7,315 bases of DNA from Frankiales bacterium (lineage in GTDB: Bacteria; Actinomycetota; Actinomycetes; Mycobacteriales; SCTD01): contig JAOPVD010000120.1 of assembly GCA_025966295.1 (NCBI GenBank), forward strand, positions 1 to 7,315. Direction: 5' to 3'. Under the pieces are notes generated by a model. That model did not search any database, was not told the DNA's origin, and was given only the letters and a program-made list of their open reading frames with translations. How positions within the stretch are numbered: position 1 is the stretch's first letter; every line of letters begins with the position of its first letter. The translations under genes and the position numbers were made by a program. Below are positions 6,080-7,315 of the stretch, piece after piece.

Positions 6080-6875
6080 GCAGCCCCCTGGCGCACCGCC
6101 GCCGCCCCCGGTCCAGCGGATCCGGCTCCGGTACACCAAGCGCGGCCGGCTCCGGTTCACCAGCCACCGCGACATCGCCCGCGTCTTCGAGCGCGCGCTG
6201 CGCCGGGCGCAGGTGCCGATGGCGTTCAGCGCCGGCTTCTCCCCGCACCCCAAGATCAGCTGGGTGGGGGCGGCTGCGACCGGGGTGGCGAGCGAGGCCG
6301 AGTACGTCGAGATCGCCCTCGCCGTGGTCTGCGACCCGGAGCAGGTCCGGCAGGCCCTGGACGCCAGCCTGCCCGCCGGGATCGACCTGGTGGAGGCGGT
6401 GGTGGCCGAGCCCGGCACCTCGCTGCCGGACCGGGTGCAGGCCAGCAGCTGGCTGATCGGGCTGCCGCAGGTGCCGCTTCAGGACCTCGAGCAGGCGGTC
6501 GTGAAGTTCCTCGCCGCCACCGTCATCGAGGTCGAGCGCATGACCAAGAACGGCCGCCGGGTCTTCGACACCCGCAGCGCCGTCGTGTCGATGCGCGCAA
6601 CGCAGGGTGACGACTGTGCGATACTTCGAGTGGTCGTGCAGCACGTGACGCCTGCAGTACGACCCGACGACGTCCTCACTGGACTCCGTTCGGTGAGCGA
6701 CCTCGCGACACCCGTGCCGCCCGCGGCTACCCGTCTCGCGCAGGGCCCGCTCACTCCGGAGGGTGAGGTCGCCGACCCGCTCGCACCCGATCGTGTTGCC
6801 GCCGGACACCCCGGCGCGACCGCCGGGGCAACGCGACAGGTCAGCGAAGTCGCCGGTGTTCAGCCTCCTGGCTGA
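6072..6875 (+). CDS. DUF2344 / TIGR03936-family radical SAM-linked protein
   Basis: This 267-residue soluble protein has the DUF2344 signature near its N-terminus: RLRYTKRGRLRFTSHRDIAR (17-36), then RALRRAQVPMAFSAGFSPHPKI (41-62) and GVASEAEY (71-78). The family is named for its link to the upstream radical SAM gene, either adjacent or fused. Its biochemical role is not known to me. The conserved part ends near residue 227 (RLAQGPL). The last 40 residues are a Gly/Ala/Pro-rich, probably disordered tail with little family character. The N-terminus has a short Pro run (PPGAPPPPP, 5-13). GTG 6072 lies 7 bases after the upstream stop with no clear Shine-Dalgarno site, so translation is probably coupled. 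Codon choice changes near residues 178-210, where TGT, ATA, CTT, CGA and other rare codons appear. That is where I place a promoter for the next gene, so the 3' third of the gene may serve both as code and as control region. Confidence 0.88.
   Translation: MSKQPPGAPPPPPVQRIRLRYTKRGRLRFTSHRDIARVFERALRRAQVPMAFSAGFSPHPKISWVGAAATGVASEAEYVEIALAVVCDPEQVRQALDASLPAGIDLVEAVVAEPGTSLPDRVQASSWLIGLPQVPLQDLEQAVVKFLAATVIEVERMTKNGRRVFDTRSAVVSMRATQGDDCAILRVVVQHVTPAVRPDDVLTGLRSVSDLATPVPPAATRLAQGPLTPEGEVADPLAPDRVAAGHPGATAGATRQVSEVAGVQPPG
6617..6625 (+). promoter_or_regulatory. Candidate extended -10 promoter inside the DUF2344 gene, facing rne
   Basis: TGC followed by GATACT (6620-6625) is an extended -10 (TGN plus a hexamer one base from TATACT). 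The underlying codons TGT, ATA, CTT and CGA (6615-6617 and 6621-6629) are all rare in this window, and this is the only in-frame ATA codon I found, which suggests the DNA sequence itself is kept. Initiation would fall near 6631-6633 and give rne a leader of about 340 bases. No -35 match is seen at the usual distance, which extended -10 promoters can tolerate. Confidence 0.4.
6675..6697 (+). other. Stem-loop within the DUF2344 coding region
   Basis: Bases 6675-6684 (CTCACTGGAC) pair with 6688-6697 (GTTCGGTGAG) in a 10-bp stem, two pairs being G-U, with loop TCC. It lies about 45 bases after the candidate start site at 6631-6633, so it could be the first structure of an rne leader. CCTCACTGG (6674-6682) recurs at 6920-6928 just ahead of the rne ribosome-binding site. 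Confidence 0.35.
6750..6767 (+). other. CTCAC/GTGAG stem-loop within the DUF2344 coding region
   Basis: CTCACTC (6750-6756) pairs with GGGTGAG (6761-6767), 7 bp with one G-U and loop CGGA. The outer CTCAC/GTGAG pairing is the same as in the stem at 6675-6697, so the two stems look related. Coding need does not obviously explain the match. Confidence 0.3.
6809..6828 (+). other. Perfect 8-bp GC hairpin in the DUF2344 tail
   Basis: CCCCGGCG (6809-6816) and CGCCGGGG (6821-6828) form a perfect stem around the loop CGAC. It is very stable but no T-run follows, so it is not an intrinsic terminator. It could pause polymerase or stabilise RNA within a long rne leader, or simply reflect GC-rich composition. 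Confidence 0.35.
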
Positions 6876-6958
6876 GCGCACCTTCAGACTTCAGCCCGCG
6901 CCATCAGGTGCGGGTACGACCTCACTGGTCGCCCGCGGCAGCGTCACGCGGCGATCGG
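6855..6958 (+). promoter_or_regulatory. Structured 5' leader of rne: three consecutive stem-loops
   Basis: Stem I pairs 6859-6865 (TTCAGCC) with 6870-6876 (GGCTGAG), loop TCCT. It is extended by GGTG 6855-6858 with CACC 6879-6882 across a 2-base bulge, and it contains the DUF2344 stop codon. Stem II pairs 6895-6902 (CCCGCGCC) with 6907-6914 (GGTGCGGG), loop ATCA. Stem III pairs 6925-6933 with 6950-6958 and, past a bulged C6934, 6935-6937 with 6947-6949, loop 6938-6946. It ends three bases before the rne ribosome-binding site. A second TTCAGCC at 6890-6896 can replace the first in pairing with GGCTGA 6870-6875, which would break both stem I and stem II. No T-run marks a terminator. RNase E controls its own mRNA through a folded 5' leader in E. 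coli; a like role here is inference. Confidence 0.45.
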
Positions 6959-6961
6959 ACC

Positions 6962-6965
6962 GGAG
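6962..6965 (+). promoter_or_regulatory. Ribosome-binding site of rne
   Basis: GGAG ends four bases before GTG 6970. It is a modest match with short spacing, but no other start with a better site lies in the same frame nearby. Confidence 0.5.
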
Positions 6966-6969
6966 CCCC

Positions 6970-7315
6970 GTGCTCGACGACGAGTCGACCGACACCCCCA
7001 CCACCACCTCCTCCGTCACGGAAGAGACCCCCAAGAAGGCACCGCGCCGGCGGGCCACCAAGGCCGCCGCCGCACCCGCGCCGGAGACCGCCGCGCCGGC
7101 CGCTGCCAGCGAGCCCGGTACGGCGGAGCCGGTCGCCGAGCCGACCGAGAAGCCCAAGAAGGCCGCCAAGAAGGCGCCCGCCAAGAAGGCGGCGCCGCGC
7201 AAGAGGGCCGCCCCCAAGGCGGCGGTGGCGCCCGCCGACGAGGCGGTGGCCGCCGCGCTCGCCGCGCCCGCCGAGCCGGTCGTGGCGGCGGTCGAGGACG
7301 ACGAGGTGGTCGCCG
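6970..7315 (+). CDS. rne: Ribonuclease E/G, N-terminal extension only (3' end outside window)
   Basis: A GTG-started frame stays open for 115 codons to the window end. The visible part has no catalytic residues. It is a low-complexity extension: an acidic, Thr/Ser-rich start (1-20), basic PKKAPRRRATK (21-31), an Ala/Pro/Glu stretch, a Lys/Ala/Pro-rich histone H1-like block (61-83), and an acidic segment near 109-112. Actinobacterial RNase E proteins have such disordered extensions ahead of the S1 and RNase domains, where they bind RNA or partner proteins. Place in the cluster is the main evidence, since rne follows the radical SAM and DUF2344 genes in many actinobacteria, usually with rplU-rpmA downstream. 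RNase E/G would cut single-stranded AU-rich RNA in mRNA decay and rRNA or tRNA maturation. GTG 6970 is chosen because GGAG precedes it and no other start codon is in frame back to the DUF2344 stop. Confidence 0.72.
   Translation, partial: MLDDESTDTPTTTSSVTEETPKKAPRRRATKAAAAPAPETAAPAAASEPGTAEPVAEPTEKPKKAAKKAPAKKAAPRKRAAPKAAVAPADEAVAAALAAPAEPVVAAVEDDEVVA
7156..7190 (+). repeat. AAGAAGGC short repeats coding the Lys/Ala block of RNase E
   Basis: AAGAAGGC occurs at 7156-7163, 7168-7175 and 7183-7190, with starts 12 and 15 bases apart, always in frame and coding Lys-Lys-Ala. A fourth copy is at 7033-7040. In-frame spacing suggests slippage or selection for a repeating basic motif rather than a separate DNA element. 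Confidence 0.6.

Noticed and set aside
2693..6418. Minus-strand open frame of 1241 codons (and another of 546 codons at 555-2195)
   Set aside because: Long antisense frames without stops are expected opposite high-GC genes with G/C third positions. The translation is low-complexity (Gly/Ala/Arg/Leu/Asp/His-rich) and lies across several firmly identified plus-strand genes.
6809..6828. GC hairpin as an intrinsic terminator for the DUF2344 gene
   Set aside because: No T-run follows this hairpin or those at 6855-6882 and 6895-6914, and it lies inside the coding region.
1..7315. Mobile element, CRISPR array, phage or toxin-antitoxin content
   Set aside because: All positions are occupied by conserved housekeeping genes in their usual order. 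No transposase, spaced repeat array, tRNA or attachment-like repeat was seen.

Overview
The window is very GC-rich, with G or C at almost every third codon position, frequent GTG starts and tightly packed plus-strand genes. The gene order mreC-mreD-mrdA-rodA, then a TIGR03960-type radical SAM gene, a DUF2344 gene and an RNase E/G gene, is a known actinobacterial arrangement (the Streptomyces coelicolor mre-to-rne region is laid out similarly). I infer a rod-forming or filamentous actinomycete. A Geodermatophilaceae- or Frankia-like host is possible, but I cannot settle the genus.

Region 1 (1-4117) is the cell-elongation (elongasome) cluster. It holds the Pro/Thr-rich C-terminal tail of MreC, then complete MreD, PBP2 (MrdA) and RodA. 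The junctions are extremely tight: ATGA between mreC and mreD, and GTGA between mrdA and rodA. The one short gap, between mreD and mrdA, is bridged by an 8-codon mini-ORF that overlaps both neighbours. RodA (SEDS glycosyltransferase) and PBP2 (transpeptidase) polymerise and crosslink side-wall peptidoglycan. MreC and MreD are their membrane scaffold and regulators.

Region 2 (4118-6875) starts with a probable leaderless promoter: TACCCT lies exactly one -10 distance ahead of an ATG. It drives a 634-residue radical SAM protein and its usual partner, a DUF2344 protein. The function of this pair is not established to my knowledge. Their junction carries an 11-bp tandem duplication that appears to have turned an ancestral GTGA overlap into a two-step overlap through a 4-codon mini-ORF.

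Region 3 (about 6612-7315) is the approach to, and start of, a ribonuclease E/G gene, cut by the window end. Its likely control region lies inside the DUF2344 gene. An extended -10 element is written in codons that are rare here, and a series of stem-loops follows, ending in three consecutive stems that fill the leader up to the rne ribosome-binding site. The trinucleotide ATA occurs only twice on the plus strand of the window by my reading, and both copies are inside the two proposed -10 elements.

I saw no tRNA, rRNA, CRISPR, insertion sequence or phage gene. The most noteworthy signals are the junction mini-ORFs, the two embedded promoters, the structured rne leader with a possible alternative fold, and the second cysteine cluster of the uncharacterised radical SAM protein.
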